Part shown: positions 1-11,252 of the stretch, piece by piece
Layout: the number at the start of each line of letters is the position of its first letter
How positions within the stretch are numbered: position 1 is the first letter of the stretch
NCBI GenBank assembly: GCA_030522415.1
Contig: CM060127.1
Location: 4,239,207 to 4,303,206 of the forward strand
Reading direction: 5' to 3'
Length of the DNA: 64,000 bases
Source: Channallabes apus
Taxonomy: Eukaryota > Chordata > Actinopteri > Siluriformes > Clariidae
The notes under the pieces: generated by a model
The model's input: only the letters and a program-made list of their open reading frames with translations
Database searches by the model: none
What the model was told of the DNA's origin: nothing
Program-made: the position numbers and the translations under genes

Positions 1-179
1 ACACATGGAGTCTTCTTCCCTGTCTGTCTCTCCGTATCTCTCGCTCCTTATCTTTCTTTCTCTTCATACCTCTATTTTTATCTGAATCTCTCCATCTCTC
101 TCTCTTCCTCCATCTCTCTCTTATTATCTCTCTCTCTCTTATTCTCTGTAATTCTCTCCTTCCATCTTTCTCTCTCTCT
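1..179. repeat. Pyrimidine-rich low-complexity tract
   Basis: Almost unbroken CT-rich sequence with TCTC and TCCATC runs. No coding potential is visible; the long open frame on the opposite strand is just the repeat translated. Confidence 0.8.
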
Positions 180-415
180 CCAGAAATCACCAGTTAACAG
201 ACAACACCACAAACACCAGATTAGAACCGTTATAAAGGCTCTATAGATGATAAGTAACAGACATCTCAATATCAACTGTTTAGCTGTGATTATTTAAAGT
301 TTTTGGGCGTCTTCAGCATTGTTTTACAGTGTCGATCAAGTGTAGATTTAAAAATGTAGTCATTTAAAAATCAAGAAAAAAACATGCCGTTTAAAGGTGT
401 GTCCAAACTGACTGG
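180..415 (+). mobile_element. Tc1-like transposon remnant (3' part)
   Basis: The stretch around 260-285 (ACATCTCAATATCAACTGTT) and the following TTTTTGGGCGTCTTCAGCA recur almost unchanged at about 37335-37400, inside the Tc1-like element at 36210-37474. It ends near 415 with GTGTGTCCAAACTGACTGGT, which resembles fish Tc1 terminal repeats. Only a decayed 3' portion is present and no transposase frame survives. The left boundary is approximate. Confidence 0.6.
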
Positions 416-619
416 TACTCGATGTGTATAAATATTGTTATTTGTACAGACGGCAGCTTTAACCCCTCAAATTACACACGGCTCTGTTAGGATCAGCGTA
501 ATCCTCAGTCTGATCATATTTATATCAGAACCTTATGCAAATTTTTCCTGTCTGTAAACCCAAAAGTTCTGCTTTAACCAGCTGTTGCAGTCTTCAGGTC
601 TTGGACTCGCTGCGATTAC

Positions 620-620
<1 letters not shown>

Positions 621-688
<68 letters not shown>

Positions 689-806
689 AACCTGAAAGAA
701 AATTTGCAGTGCTCCTGTATTTCAGTACTCAAGTTTAACTGACATGAATAAAATGAGAAAGTTTCAAAAAATGATTGACACTGAGGTTTGTTTTTAATTT
801 TGTTTC

Positions 807-872
<66 letters not shown>

Positions 873-1099
873 TTTTTGTCTGTCTGTCTCTTTCTCTCTT
901 CCAATTTGACTCTCTCTTTCTGTGACTCTTTATCTATCTATATAAATCTTCTATCTGTCTGCTTCTCTGTCTCTTTCTCTAGATCTCTCTGTCTTACTCC
1001 CCGTCTGTCTATTCCACTGCCGCTCTCTCTCTCTCTCTCTCTCCCCGTCTTTCTGAGCTGAAATGGGATGGTGAATGCAGTGGTTGCTGTGTCATTCCA

Positions 1100-1166
<67 letters not shown>

Positions 1167-1175
1167 TTGTGTCAC
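621..1175. repeat. Microsatellite cluster: (TG)n, (TC)n, (AC)n, (TG)n
   Basis: A pure (TG) tract spans about 622-687. A (TC) tract at about 811-856 runs directly into (AC) to about 872. A mixed pyrimidine stretch fills 873-1055 and a second (TG) tract lies at about 1101-1163. Apparent open frames here are repeat translations. Confidence 0.9.
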
Positions 1176-1738
1176 AGTAATGAGATACAGAGACACTGAG
1201 GAGTGACAGTAATACAGACAGAGAGGTTACACTGAGTCACAACTCAGCACACACACACAGATGCTGTTGACCTGAGGAAACCTGAAACCTGGTGTGTGTT
1301 GCTTTGATTCGAACAGACAGCAGTGTTGTGTGTGTGTGTGTGTGTTTTTAATTGAGCCATGAGTCATCTAACAGTGAAAAGGGAAAGGAGGCTGCCAGCA
1401 CAACCAGGCTTTGATGAGTCAAGTGTATGTGTGTGTGTGTTTAGGTGAGTTGGCTTGTAATTGCTGGAGTGGGTTATGACATCATCAGCATATTTTTTTT
1501 TAAATAAGTAAGCTTATATATCAGTGCTTTATTCCTCTTACACCACAGCAACATAAGTGTTTCTTAAAACACAAACGTTCCTCCACCAGTCTGTCTTTAT
1601 AATCTCTCTCTACTCATTCCTGCTCCGACAGTTTCGAATTTCTTCACTCCCTTATTCGTCTCTAAATGTTAAATTAAATCCTTAGTTGACAATAACTTTA
1701 TACTCTACCCCACGGTTATATATTTTTTTTCATTTATA
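1176..1738. other. Unannotated; possible 5' flank or 5' UTR of the L1
   Basis: Contains short (TG) runs near 1327 and 1430 and otherwise unique-looking sequence. The part after about 1560 may be the 5' UTR of the L1 whose ORF1 starts at 1739, but I could not place the boundary or find a target-site duplication. Confidence 0.4.
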
Positions 1739-2440
1739 ATGGCTACCAGGAGTGTTAAAGCCGTGAAAAAGGACGACACCGTGACCCCTCTAACAGTCGA
1801 GGCTATCAGGCCCAGGTAGAGGACCATGGACAGCGCTTACCGTCACGAGAACTCGCTACAGACGAATTGAGTCAGCGTGTGACGGAGCTGGAGAACATCT
1901 GCTCCGGACTTCGGGAAAACAACTCAAAGTTAACGGCCAAAGTCGTAGACTTTGAAGGCCGGAGCAGGAGACAAAACCTGCGTGTCCTGGGTCTTCCAGA
2001 AGGTTCTGAAGGTGGACTCCCTACCGAGTTCTTCTCCAAGTTTCTGTGCGAGATGTTTGGGAGTGAAACGGTGCTCGGAGATTGACCGAGCCCACCGAAT
2101 ACCTGCATCTAAACCCGCTTCAGGACAGAGACCTCGGCCCGTCATTCTCCGTGTACACCGGAACCAGGTGAAAGACCTTCTGATTCAGGAGGCTCGGCGG
2201 AGAGGGAAGCTGGAATACCGCGGTCAGCAGCTTCGCATAGTGGAAGACTACGCTCCCGAAGTTTTAAACCAGCGAGCCGAGTATAGAGGAGTGATGAGCG
2301 AGTTATACAGCCGTGGACTCCGGCCTTCTCTGCTGTATCCAGCGCGGCTCCGGATCACTCTCTCTACCGGACAGAAGAAGTGGCTCCGCTCGGTAGAAGA
2401 GGCGCAGAAACACATAGACAGTCTGCCGAAAACTGCGTAG
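1739..2440 (+). pseudogene. L1 ORF1p remnant (RNA-binding, Transposase_22-like)
   Basis: ATG at 1739-1741 begins MATRSVKAVKKDDT, then the frame shifts near 1808. The next frame has a coiled-coil-like stretch (ELSQRVTELENICSGL, about 1864-1914) followed by the diagnostic GRSRRQNLRVLGLPEG (about 1960-2007), which opens the L1 ORF1p RRM domain. A second frameshift near 2075 leads to IDRAHRIPAS and RPRPVILRVHRNQ, conserved RRM and C-terminal-domain segments, ending at a stop at 2438-2440. In L1 elements this protein coats the element RNA as a trimer with nucleic-acid chaperone activity. The acidic spacer between N-terminus and coiled coil is shortened, so the copy is also internally deleted. The recognised core makes the family assignment firm; it cannot make a complete protein as it stands. 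Confidence 0.85.
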
Positions 2441-2447
2441 TGCACTA

Positions 2448-2481
<34 letters not shown>

Positions 2482-2884
2482 TTAATACGCAATACTACAG
2501 TTCTCAGGAAAGTACCATTTTTAACAAAAAAATCTGGCCATGTTTACGTCTTTCCCGGTAAGAGTGTCGTGTTAAACTTGTGAAGGGGTTATTATTATTT
2601 TTCTATTACTATTTTTAACTCTTATTTCATTAAGAGATTTCAGTATTGGAGTGTTGAAATGTTTTATTTATATATTTAATTATTAGTTTCTGTAAGTTGT
2701 GTCGGAGCAGAAGATGGGGTGGTTAGCGGCAGGAAGATTTGTTGGGTGGAAGATGGAGGAATGGAAGAGCTTGCTGCTTTGTTTGTTAGCAGCTATCTTT
2801 GTTTGTTGGGGGGTAGTGGGGTGTGGGGGGGAGGGGTGTTGGGGCAGGGGTGGGGGATCTCCAAAGTCAGTATTGTGTTAGTTC

Positions 2885-5800
2885 TTTGTACACTGTGTAT
2901 TTTTGAACACTTTTTCTCTCTTCTACCTGATCTGAGCTCATACTCTCTCATATTAGGGGGAGACTTTAACTGCTGTTTAGATCCATCACTTGACAGGTCA
3001 TCTCCCAATCCTATACCTCTGAGTAAATCCGCCACGCTACTTCAGTCCTATCTCTGCAGCTTTGGTATCTCTGACATATGGCGCTTCCTTAATCCAAAAA
3101 AGAAAGAATACTCCTTTTCCTCACATGTTCATCATACTTTCTCCAGAATTGATTATTTCTTTATAGATAATCAACTGATCCCAATGGTTACTTCTTGTGC
3201 TTATCAGAGCATTGTGATATCAGATCACGCTCCAGTGGTTATGTCTATAAAACTCCCCGATCTCCCTCAAATTGCTAAACATTGGTGCTTTAATTCATCG
3301 TTACTGATGGAGGACGATTTTGTTAAATTTATGGAAGACCAGATAGTTTTTTTTCTTCACCACAAATGAAACACCTGACGTGTCACGTTTAGTTGTTTGG
3401 GATGCTCTGAAAGCCTACCTCAGGGGACAGATAATTTCATACACTGCAAATATGAAAAGGAAGGCATATAAAGAACGAAAAGATTTAACCAACCAAATTA
3501 AAGAAATTGACCAGCAGTATGCTCTATTTAAAAACCCCGATCTCTATAAAAAACGTGTAGAAGTGCAAACTAAGTTTGAACTTATTTCAACGCATGTAAT
3601 TGAACGTCAATTATTAAAGAGTAGGAGCCAATTTTACATTCATGGTGACAAATCTGGGAAACTTTTAGCTAATCAGTTGAAAGGATTTAGAGCACAGCAA
3701 CAAATTACAAAAATTCGGATGGAGGATGGTACCATCACTACGGACCATTCTAAAATTAATGATGCATTCAGGAATTTTTATTCTCGATTATATACTTCTG
3801 AGTTCCCAAAGGACCATAGTTCAGTTGAGACTTTCTTGACTCAACTAGATATCCCAACACTGTCCCCTGATTCTAGATTAAGATTAGAAGAGCCTATATC
3901 ACAAGAGGAAATCAGTTCAGCTATCTCCTCATTGCAATCTGGTAAGTCCCCGGGTCCTGACGGGTTCCCTGCAGAGTTTTTTAAATCATTCTCCTCATAC
4001 CTTGCACCACAACTAGCTTTGGTTCTATCTGAATCTTTTAAGCAAGGTAAGATGCCTGCGTCATTTAATGAGGCTCGCATCACCCTCATAGCAAAGAAGG
4101 ATAAGGACCCAACAGAGTGCTCTTCATATAGACCAATCTCTCTTCTTAATGTGGATGTTAAAATCCTTGCTAAAGTCTTGGCTCGTAGATTAGAGAATGT
4201 TCTACCCTCAATTATATTTGAGGACCAGACCGGTTTTGTTAAAAATCGTTATTCCTACTTTAACATTCGACGCCTTATGGATATCTTGTACACACCATCA
4301 GAGGAGACCCCTGGGTGTGTCCTTTCTTTGGATGCTGAAAAGGCTTTTGATCGTGTGGAATGGGAGTATTTATTCAGGGCTTTAGAAAAATTCAATTTTG
4401 GTCCAAGTTTTATCACTTGGGTTAAATTATTATATTCAAGCCCCACTGCCTCAGTTCTGACAAATGCTCAGCAGTCTCAACCATTCAGTCTTCAGCGGGG
4501 AACTCGTCAGGGGTGTCCCCTTAGCCCACTGCTCTTTAACCTCGCCATTGAGCCACTAGCAATTGCATTCCGTAGTTGTAGAAATGTATCTGGGATTTGG
4601 AGGCAGGGAGAAGAACTTAAAGTTTCCCTTTATGCAGATGATCTTCTACTTTTTTATCAAATCCAGTCTCCTCTCTGCCACATGTGCTGTCATTGCTCAG
4701 GGAATTTGGCTATTTTTCAGGATATAAATTAAATTTGCACAAAAGTGAACTTTTTCTGCTAGATAATACTGCAGTAACAACTGGTATGCACGATTTTCCA
4801 TTCAACATAGTGAAAAATCACTTCACCTATCTTGGTATTACAATTACAAGGAAACATAAACACCTTTTTAAAGAAAATTTTATTAGGTTGTTGAACCAAA
4901 CAAGAAAGGACTTGGGACGATGGTCACCACTGTCCATGTCCCTGGTGGGCCGCATTAATGCCATTAAAATGAGTATTCTTCCTAAATTTTTATATCTCTT
5001 TCAGTCTGTACCTGTTTTTATTCCCAAATCTTACTTTGGCGCTTTAGACTCAATTATATCTTCTTACCTTTGGAAAGGTAAACATCCACGATTGAATAAG
5101 TCCCTACTTCAAAGATCTAAAAGAGACGGTGGCATGGCTCTACCTAATTTTCGTTTCTACTACTGGGCAGCAAACATTCGATCTGTCATCTTTTGGTCAT
5201 ATTTTCATAACCAACCTAATCGGCCTGCCTGGGTGGAAATGGAGATAAAGTCTGTCAAAAATCTCTCTGTCTCTACACTCCTTGGATCTGCTCTCCCCAT
5301 CCCCTCAATTAAATTAATCAATAACTCAGTAGTTAGACATACCTTGAGAGTATGGGCTCAGTTCAGAAAGCACAGCGGTCTTCTGGGCTTTTCTCTGTCC
5401 AGTCCTATCGTCTCTAACCATCTCTTCCAGCCTTCTTTACATGATCCAGTGCTTCAGGAATGGTACGATGAGGGCATCAAGCTTTGCAAAGACCTGTTTG
5501 TTGACCTCAAGTTTGCATCGTTTGAACAGCTTTCTGAAAGGTTTAACCTACCCAACTCTCATTTTTTTCAGATATCTGCAAGTAAGACACTTCATTCGCT
5601 CTTTAATACCAAATTTCCCTGAGGTTCCTGCTGCAAACATTCTAGATAATCTCCTAATAATCGCCTAATATCCACTATTTATGGTGGATTGATGGCTTCG
5701 AGTCACACCCCTCTGTGTAAAATTAAAACTGCTTGGGAGAACGATTTAAATTTGTCACTATCAGATGATACTTGGAATTCAATTCTTAAACTTATCAACT

Positions 5801-7009
5801 CAACCTCCTTATGTGCCCGCCACTCTTTATTACAGTTTAAGGTTGTACACAGGGCTCATCTCTCCAAACTTAAACTTTCCCGTTTCTACCCAGACATTGA
5901 TCCTTGCTGTAATAAATGTAAAAGTGGAGAGGCGTCTCTAATTCATATGTACTGGACATGCCCGAATTTGGAAAAATTCTGGAGGGATGTTTTTAAGACC
6001 CTGTCCTTCCTATTGAAATGCAATCTTGAACCAGACCCTCTGATTGCTCTTTTTGGTGTCACTGGAGAGGAAGATAAGCGTCTAACTTATCTAACTAGCT
6101 AAAAAGCGATTATCTTTTGCGACACTCCTGGCCAGGCGTTCTCTTTTATTCAAATGGAAGGATGCCACATCACCTACTCACGCCCAGTGGCTCAGAGATA
6201 TCATGTCCTTTTTGTCCCTGGAGAAGATTCACTACACAATTCGTTACTCAGACTTGAAATTTCAACAGGTTGTAGCACAGCCACACAAATGGGGCGTTTT
6301 CATACACAGGGAATTGGTTATGGAGCTAATGCTGCTCACCTGTGGCCGAAGGCGTGCGCTAGCGGTTTCTGGTTCCCCATGGACAGTGGTTTGGTCACCG
6401 GGCAAGTTCCCGCGCATGCGCGATCGCGTCGCAAAGGAACCCGGAAGTGACGTAGGTCACATGATCCGGCATAAAGCCGGAACCGGCAAGGAAGCCGGTA
6501 CGGAGAGATGAAGACAGCGCGCTGCATGGTTTTTGAGACTGAGAGCCTGTTTGTGGATTACCCGTTGATAATTTCATTCAGTACCCAGCTCATTCCGTTT
6601 ATCGATCTCCCAGACCTACCATCGTCATTTGGTGAGATCGATCCATCTCTCCAACTCACCATTTCACCCCAATTGCCATATTTCAGACACTGGACTATCA
6701 TACACACAGACACACACACACACCCGCATACATCGCACACACACTTTTTTCTATTTGTATATATTTTGTATATATTGGTTTGTGGTGCACCGTGTTTATT
6801 TATCTGTCTGTCTGTCTTGTATAATACACTTGGTTTAATTTATTATAATTGTTTTGTCCAGCTGCGGTTGCGCAATACCGGAAGTATTGTTTTCAAGCCC
6901 CTGTTTAGATTCCCGAATCCGTTTATTTGTAACCAAGCGGTTAATAAAATCCAAGCGTTACAAGGTGTAGGGGCCCTTCCTTCGCTTTTTTCATATACAT
7001 TTATAGTTT
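2885..7009 (+). pseudogene. L1 ORF2p remnant: partial endonuclease plus reverse transcriptase
   Basis: An APE-type endonuclease fragment shows LGGDFNC (about 2956-2976), SRIDYFFI (about 3142-3165) and SDHAPVV (about 3220-3240), but the first roughly 100 residues of the domain are missing. After a frameshift near 3350 the reverse transcriptase shows SPGPDGFPAEFF (3946-3981), LDAEKAFDRVEW (about 4327-4362), RQGCPLSPLLFNL (about 4507-4545) and the catalytic YADD (4631-4642). Another frameshift near 4660 and a stop near 5620 precede a C-terminal segment with the Cys/His cluster CCNKCKSG..HMYWTC (about 5904-5960). A further shift near 6100 leads into the last coding segment, which stops at KFQQV where a solo LTR is inserted and resumes with GPF after it. 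Normally the enzyme nicks target DNA and primes reverse transcription. This copy is dead. Confidence 0.88.
6271..6962 (+). mobile_element. Solo LTR (692 bp) with 4-bp target duplication AGGT
   Basis: The element starts TGTAGC and ends GTTACA, the usual TG...CA ends extended to TGTA...TACA. It is flanked by AGGT at 6267-6270 and 6963-6966. Removing it together with one AGGT rejoins the L1 ORF2 frame as KFQQV-stop-GPF, matching the KF..xWGPF ending typical of this L1 group with Trp changed to stop. An AATAAA signal sits at 6943-6948 close to the right end, giving + orientation. A GC-rich patch with CCGGAAGTGACG (about 6440-6452) could be its promoter. No internal retroelement genes are present. 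The superfamily (Ty3/Gypsy, BEL/Pao or ERV-like) cannot be decided from the LTR alone. Confidence 0.8.
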
Positions 7010-7345
7010 GATTCCTGTCTTATTTAATTACTTGTTTGTTTTCTTTCCCCTTTTTATTCCTTTTTATTTTTTGCACATAAAACCAAAAAACTTCCAGCTC
7101 CATATTCTTTTCTTTTTTCTTTTTTGTTCTCTCTCAATGCCTGCCGTCTAGCCTTTCTTATGTATGTAGAACTGGCTTGGAGTCGGGGAGGGACGGAGTG
7201 GGTGTTATAGGGTTTATAAGGGGATGATAAAACCTGTATTAAAACATTACATGTTTAACCCATTATATCCCTGTTAAAAGTCAATAAAAATATTGTTGAA
7301 AGAAAAAGGCTTCTTTTTTTATCATCCTGAGATTGCTATCTTTCA

Positions 7346-7641
7346 GCCAGAGCTAAGGCTGCTTTTGCCCACCTAGAGGCTTCCTTTGCCCACCCAAAGG
7401 CTTTCGTTGCCCAAGCTGAAGCATTGTTTACCCAATCGGAGGCTTAATTTACTCAAACCGAGGCATCATTTGTCAGCCCAGAGACTTAATTTCCCTAATG
7501 TGAGGCTTCATTTGTGCACCCAGAGGCATGATTTCCTCAAGCCATAGCCTTGTTCTCCAAAACAGAAATCTCATTCGCCCACCCAGGGGCATTATTTGCT
7601 CAACCAGGAGCACCATTTGCCCACCCAGAGGCTTTGTCTGC
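7346..7641 (+). repeat. Degenerate 21-bp tandem repeat reading as heptads
   Basis: About 14 copies of a 21-bp unit around GAGGCTTCATTTGCCCACCC. In one + frame nearly every unit reads E-A-x-F-[AT]-[HQ]-[PAST], for example EASFAHP, EALFTQS, EASFVHP and GALFAQP, with four stops (two of them in one unit) and no length shift between units. It lies immediately after the L1 3' end. It may be a minisatellite or the remains of a repeat-coding exon. I do not recognise a protein family. Confidence 0.8.
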
Positions 7642-8312
7642 AGGGTTTGTTTGTTTATTCTTCTGCTTTTCAAAACAAACACTTACCCAGGTATTATACA
7701 CGAAAGTGTCATGTAAACATCTGGATATCAAAAGCAGTGTATAGAGACACACGCCCACTACCTAAATTGCAGATGCAAAACTTAAGGCAGAAGTACAGTA
7801 GAGGAGATGGAGTAATGCGAATTAGATGTACAGGAAAACCTTATTATTACCTCACACTCCCTGAGTGTGCGCGCGTGTGTGTATGTTTATGCCGTTCCAC
7901 GGATTCAGAACAAACATTATCAGTCTGTTACAGAATTGTGATGAGAACCTTAAACGAGTGCTGTTGTTCCACAAGAACTGGCTTTAGTGTAAATATGTGT
8001 AATTATGTGTAATTTATGCGCAGGATTGTGTGTGTAGACGTGAGTTAATCCAGGTGTCATGTACTGAAGCGCACACCCACACACACACACACAATAGTCC
8101 CCATTCCCTTTGATCTGTCACAGCTTCTCTGGGCATGTCCTTAGGCTGCTGAATGCCCGGCATACCTGGCTCAGTGGAGGCGGAGCTTAACTTCATCAGC
8201 CTATCACCATAGCCTGCATATGTGACATCACAACTATCCCCCTGTTAATTTTTCTGACAAACAGGTTTACTTAACTAGTGGTACGTTTCAGAGTTATAAG
8301 TGTAAAAAGCAT
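7642..8312. other. No feature recognised
   Basis: Mixed-composition sequence with a short (AC) tract near 8072-8092. I see no exon, repeat family or inverted repeat here. Confidence 0.5.
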
Positions 8313-8950
8313 GGATGTGTGTGTGTGTGTGTGTGTGTGTACTCACTTGATGTAATGAAGTTAATTTTGGTTACAGTTTCCCATGGCAACAGTGCCAGAC
8401 TTTGTGGTGTTCACTGCAAGCCTCTCTCTCTCTCTCTCACACTCTCCCGCTCTCGGTTCTGTCTTACCCTGTTTTTCTCTGTTATTGGGTGTGTGATGGG
8501 GGCTGGGGGGGGCATCAGTTCCTGTAGGTGTTAATTATTGTGTGTGAGGTGTATTGTGTGGATGCCATGCCAGTATGCGTGGTTTGGTGTCTGTGTGCGT
8601 TTCGGTGTATATAGTGAGTCTTGTTCAGTGTGCCTACATGTAATTCTGTGTGTGTGTCAGTCAGAATAAGTGTAGTTTAGTGTATGTAGTTCAGAGTGTT
8701 CTGTTTAGTGTGTGCACATTAGTGAGTGTAGTTTAAAGTGCGTAGTCTAGTTTGGTGTGTATATGTGTAATTTTGTGTGTTGTCCAGTGTGTGTCAGTCA
8801 GGGTCGTGTAGTTTAGTGTGTAGTTCAGAATGTGTACAGTAGTTTACCGTATGCGGTTTAGAATAAGTGTGGTTTAGGGTGTATGTACAGTAGTTCAGTG
8901 TGCGCCATTTAGTGTGTGTATGTGTGTTTAATTATTACAGTGTGGGATCC
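8313..8950. repeat. TG-rich microsatellite and degenerate TGTGTAGTTTAGTG repeats
   Basis: A (TG) tract at 8315-8340 and a (TC) patch at 8421-8445 are followed from about 8540 by loosely repeated units such as GTGTAGTTTAGTGTG and GTAGTTCAG up to about 8935. Units vary in length, so the period is only approximate. Confidence 0.65.
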
Positions 8951-9458
8951 GTGTTGTGGCGGTTGTGTACTGATTTAAACACAGTGTGTATGATGCTAAG
9001 CTGCTGGCTGTTACCTTATGCTACCTGTTAACCATGTCAGCCATGTTCGTCTAGGTGTGCGTATGTGTTGTGAGTGTTTTAGCAGAGTGTTTTCGAGGTT
9101 GTGTTTGTTCAGCTGTTGAAGCGTTGCTGTGGCTGCAGGACCTGCAGCAGAACACGAGCGAGTTGAGCAAGAGTTTCCTCTTCTGTCGTGATAAGCACTC
9201 TGTAATTATCTGATTTGTTCTGATGGCGGAGTTGTGTAGCAGTTGCTGGATCAGTGCGCGCCGCCGCGCTCAGGGGGAGGAGGAAGCTGGTGTGTACTGC
9301 GCATTGACTGACAGCGTGTTTATGTTGGAGGCCGTCGCCTCGGGCGCGCTCGTAATTGTTACTTTTGTGCGATGCGCTGCAGCGGCTTGTTTGCGGTGAA
9401 TTATTCGACATGTCTGGAATGCGTTTCCTCATACACACTGACTGAACACCTGCAGCAT

Positions 9459-9490
<32 letters not shown>

Positions 9491-9540
9491 CACGGACAAT
9501 TGTTTATGTTATAGTTATCAAAGCTAGCAAAAATAGAAAA
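8951..9540. other. Unique stretch with a small CpG-rich patch
   Basis: From about 9240 to 9400 the sequence is markedly CpG-rich (GTGCGCGCCGCCGCGCTC and CGCCTCGGGCGCGCTCG), unlike its neighbours. A short (CA) tract follows at 9460-9485. It could be a small CpG island or methylation-spared element. No convincing exon is attached. Confidence 0.45.
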
Positions 9541-9970
9541 AAAATTACTTTCAGTTTCTCCATATATAACTATACACACTGTACACAACCATACAGGCAA
9601 TACACAACTATACACAACCACACTCAATTACACACTATACACAACCACAAACCTATACGCACACAGTACACACTTATACAAAACCACACTGAATTACATA
9701 CAACTATACACAACCACACACACCTATACACAACCACAAACATCTACGTACATGTTAAACACTTACTGTATACACAACCACTCTGAATTACAAATGACTA
9801 TACAACACAACACCACACAGCGACCAACCGCGATGGTGATACGCGCAACCATACACACACACCCACACACAACTATAAACAACTATACATACCCACACAC
9901 AATTTCACACAACTATACAAACCATAGGCAACTACTCAAAATACCTACAAACAATTATACACAATACACC

Positions 9971-11252
9971 AGGCTTGTGCACAATTCAGAATTTGAGAAT
10001 TGGCCGCCATTCATTCATCTTCTATACCGCTTTATCCTGTATTTAGGGTCGCGGGGACCTGGAGCCTATCCCAGGGGACTCAGGGCACGAGGCAGGGTAC
10101 ACTCTGGACAGCGTGCCAATCCATTGCAGAACGCACACACACACACACACACATTCACACACTATGGTCAATTTGGGAACGCCAATTAGCCTAATCTGCA
10201 TGTCTTTGGACTGTGGGAGGAAACCGGAGTACCCGGCGGAAACCCACCAAGCACGGGGAGAACATGCAAACTCCATGCACACACAGGGGAATCGAGCCTG
10301 GCCGGGAATCGAACCCGGACCAGAGGGGAACCAGGACCCGGACCAGAGGGGAACCAGACCAGAGGGGAATCGAGCCTAGCCGGGAATCGAACCCGTACCC
10401 TGGAGGTGCAAGGCGACAGTGCTAACCACTACACCACCGTGCCATTCAATTCATGAGTTGGAATTTGAATTGATTTGACTCCGCCCCACAGGAAGTTGAA
10501 TTTGAATTGGAGTTGGAATGACAGGAAGTGGAATTAAATTCATGGCAATTCAAAGACATTCCACACAGTCATATAACAGAAAGAATGTGTTGAATCTCAC
10601 ATAGTTACATTAATTTTGTAATTTATTAGCATAATTTCATTTCACATAACTAGTCACTCCTCAACCCTGCATACATTTTGTTCCAACATATAGATAATGA
10701 TCAAATTCTTGAAATAAATTATTCCCTCAATGTTTGATTAGTTTTGTTCAAAATGTTATTTTCATTTCAAAGTAATCAAATAACACAAAGTCAAGTGTTG
10801 ACCATCAAATTGTGTAGAAAAGAAGCTTTCAAACAAATGTCCACCTCAAATTGTTTGGCAACCATTTTAAATACTTGGTTAAAGCAAAGCATTCTGGGAT
10901 ATGGAGTCACGTTCCATTGTGTTCCACAAAATTACAATTCCAATAAATCTAACTTAATTACTGTGACTAGAGCTTTAACTTTCATTGCTGGGGGGAAACA
11001 TTTACTGTTCGAACTAATATCATTAATAGAATATGTACTAATCATATCTGACATATATTGTAAAGCTTCATTGTTAAACACTTCACTTATGTATATGAAT
11101 TTCTTTGAATTTGTATTGAATTGCAATTCTGCTTCCTTTAATTCAATTCAGAATTGTAATTCTAGATCCTGTTTTGACATCAATTCAAATTCAAGAATTG
11201 AATTGGAATTTAGGAGTCATTCTCAATTCAATTCTGAATTGTGCACAAGCCT
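9971..11252. mobile_element. Non-autonomous DNA element with 23-bp terminal inverted repeats
   Basis: The left end AGGCTTGTGCACAATTCAGA and the right end, read on the opposite strand, are identical over the first 23 bases. The interior is AT-rich with many GAATTGAATT motifs and no transposase. The element interrupts the CA/TA-rich array and itself carries a SINE at 10009-10443. I could not find a convincing target duplication, so the superfamily is left open. Confidence 0.7.
10009..10443 (-). mobile_element. tRNA-derived SINE (family A), with duplicated internal segment
   Basis: Read on the - strand it begins with a tRNA-like head (A-box-like GGTGTAGTGGTTAGCAC, B-box GGTTCGATTCCCGG), then a body containing CAGTCCAAAGACATGCAGAT and a (TG)n segment, and ends with GGTATAGAAGATGAATGAAT. 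Between about 10300 and 10400 the region next to the B-box is expanded by repeated CCAGAGGGGAA segments and a second copy of the B-box neighbourhood, unlike the other copies in this window. Confidence 0.88.

Larger units (their letters stand above)
1739..7306 (+). mobile_element. Decayed L1-type LINE with both ORFs, split by a solo LTR
   Basis: In order: an ORF1 remnant (1739-2440), an inter-ORF stretch, an ORF2 remnant with partial endonuclease, reverse transcriptase and Cys-rich C-terminus (from about 2885), a 3' UTR, and an AATAAA signal at 7283-7288 just before the A-rich end. The architecture and motifs (SDHAP, SPGPDG, YADD) match the teleost L1/Tx1 superfamily. Several frameshifts, a missing front half of the endonuclease and a 692-bp LTR insertion make the copy non-functional. 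No target-site duplication was identified, so the outer limits are approximate. Confidence 0.9.

Noticed and set aside
2719..3369. A 216-residue open frame starting before the L1 endonuclease region
   Set aside because: Only the part after about 2885 matches endonuclease. The first 55 codons translate a G-rich non-coding tract, so the start is not real.
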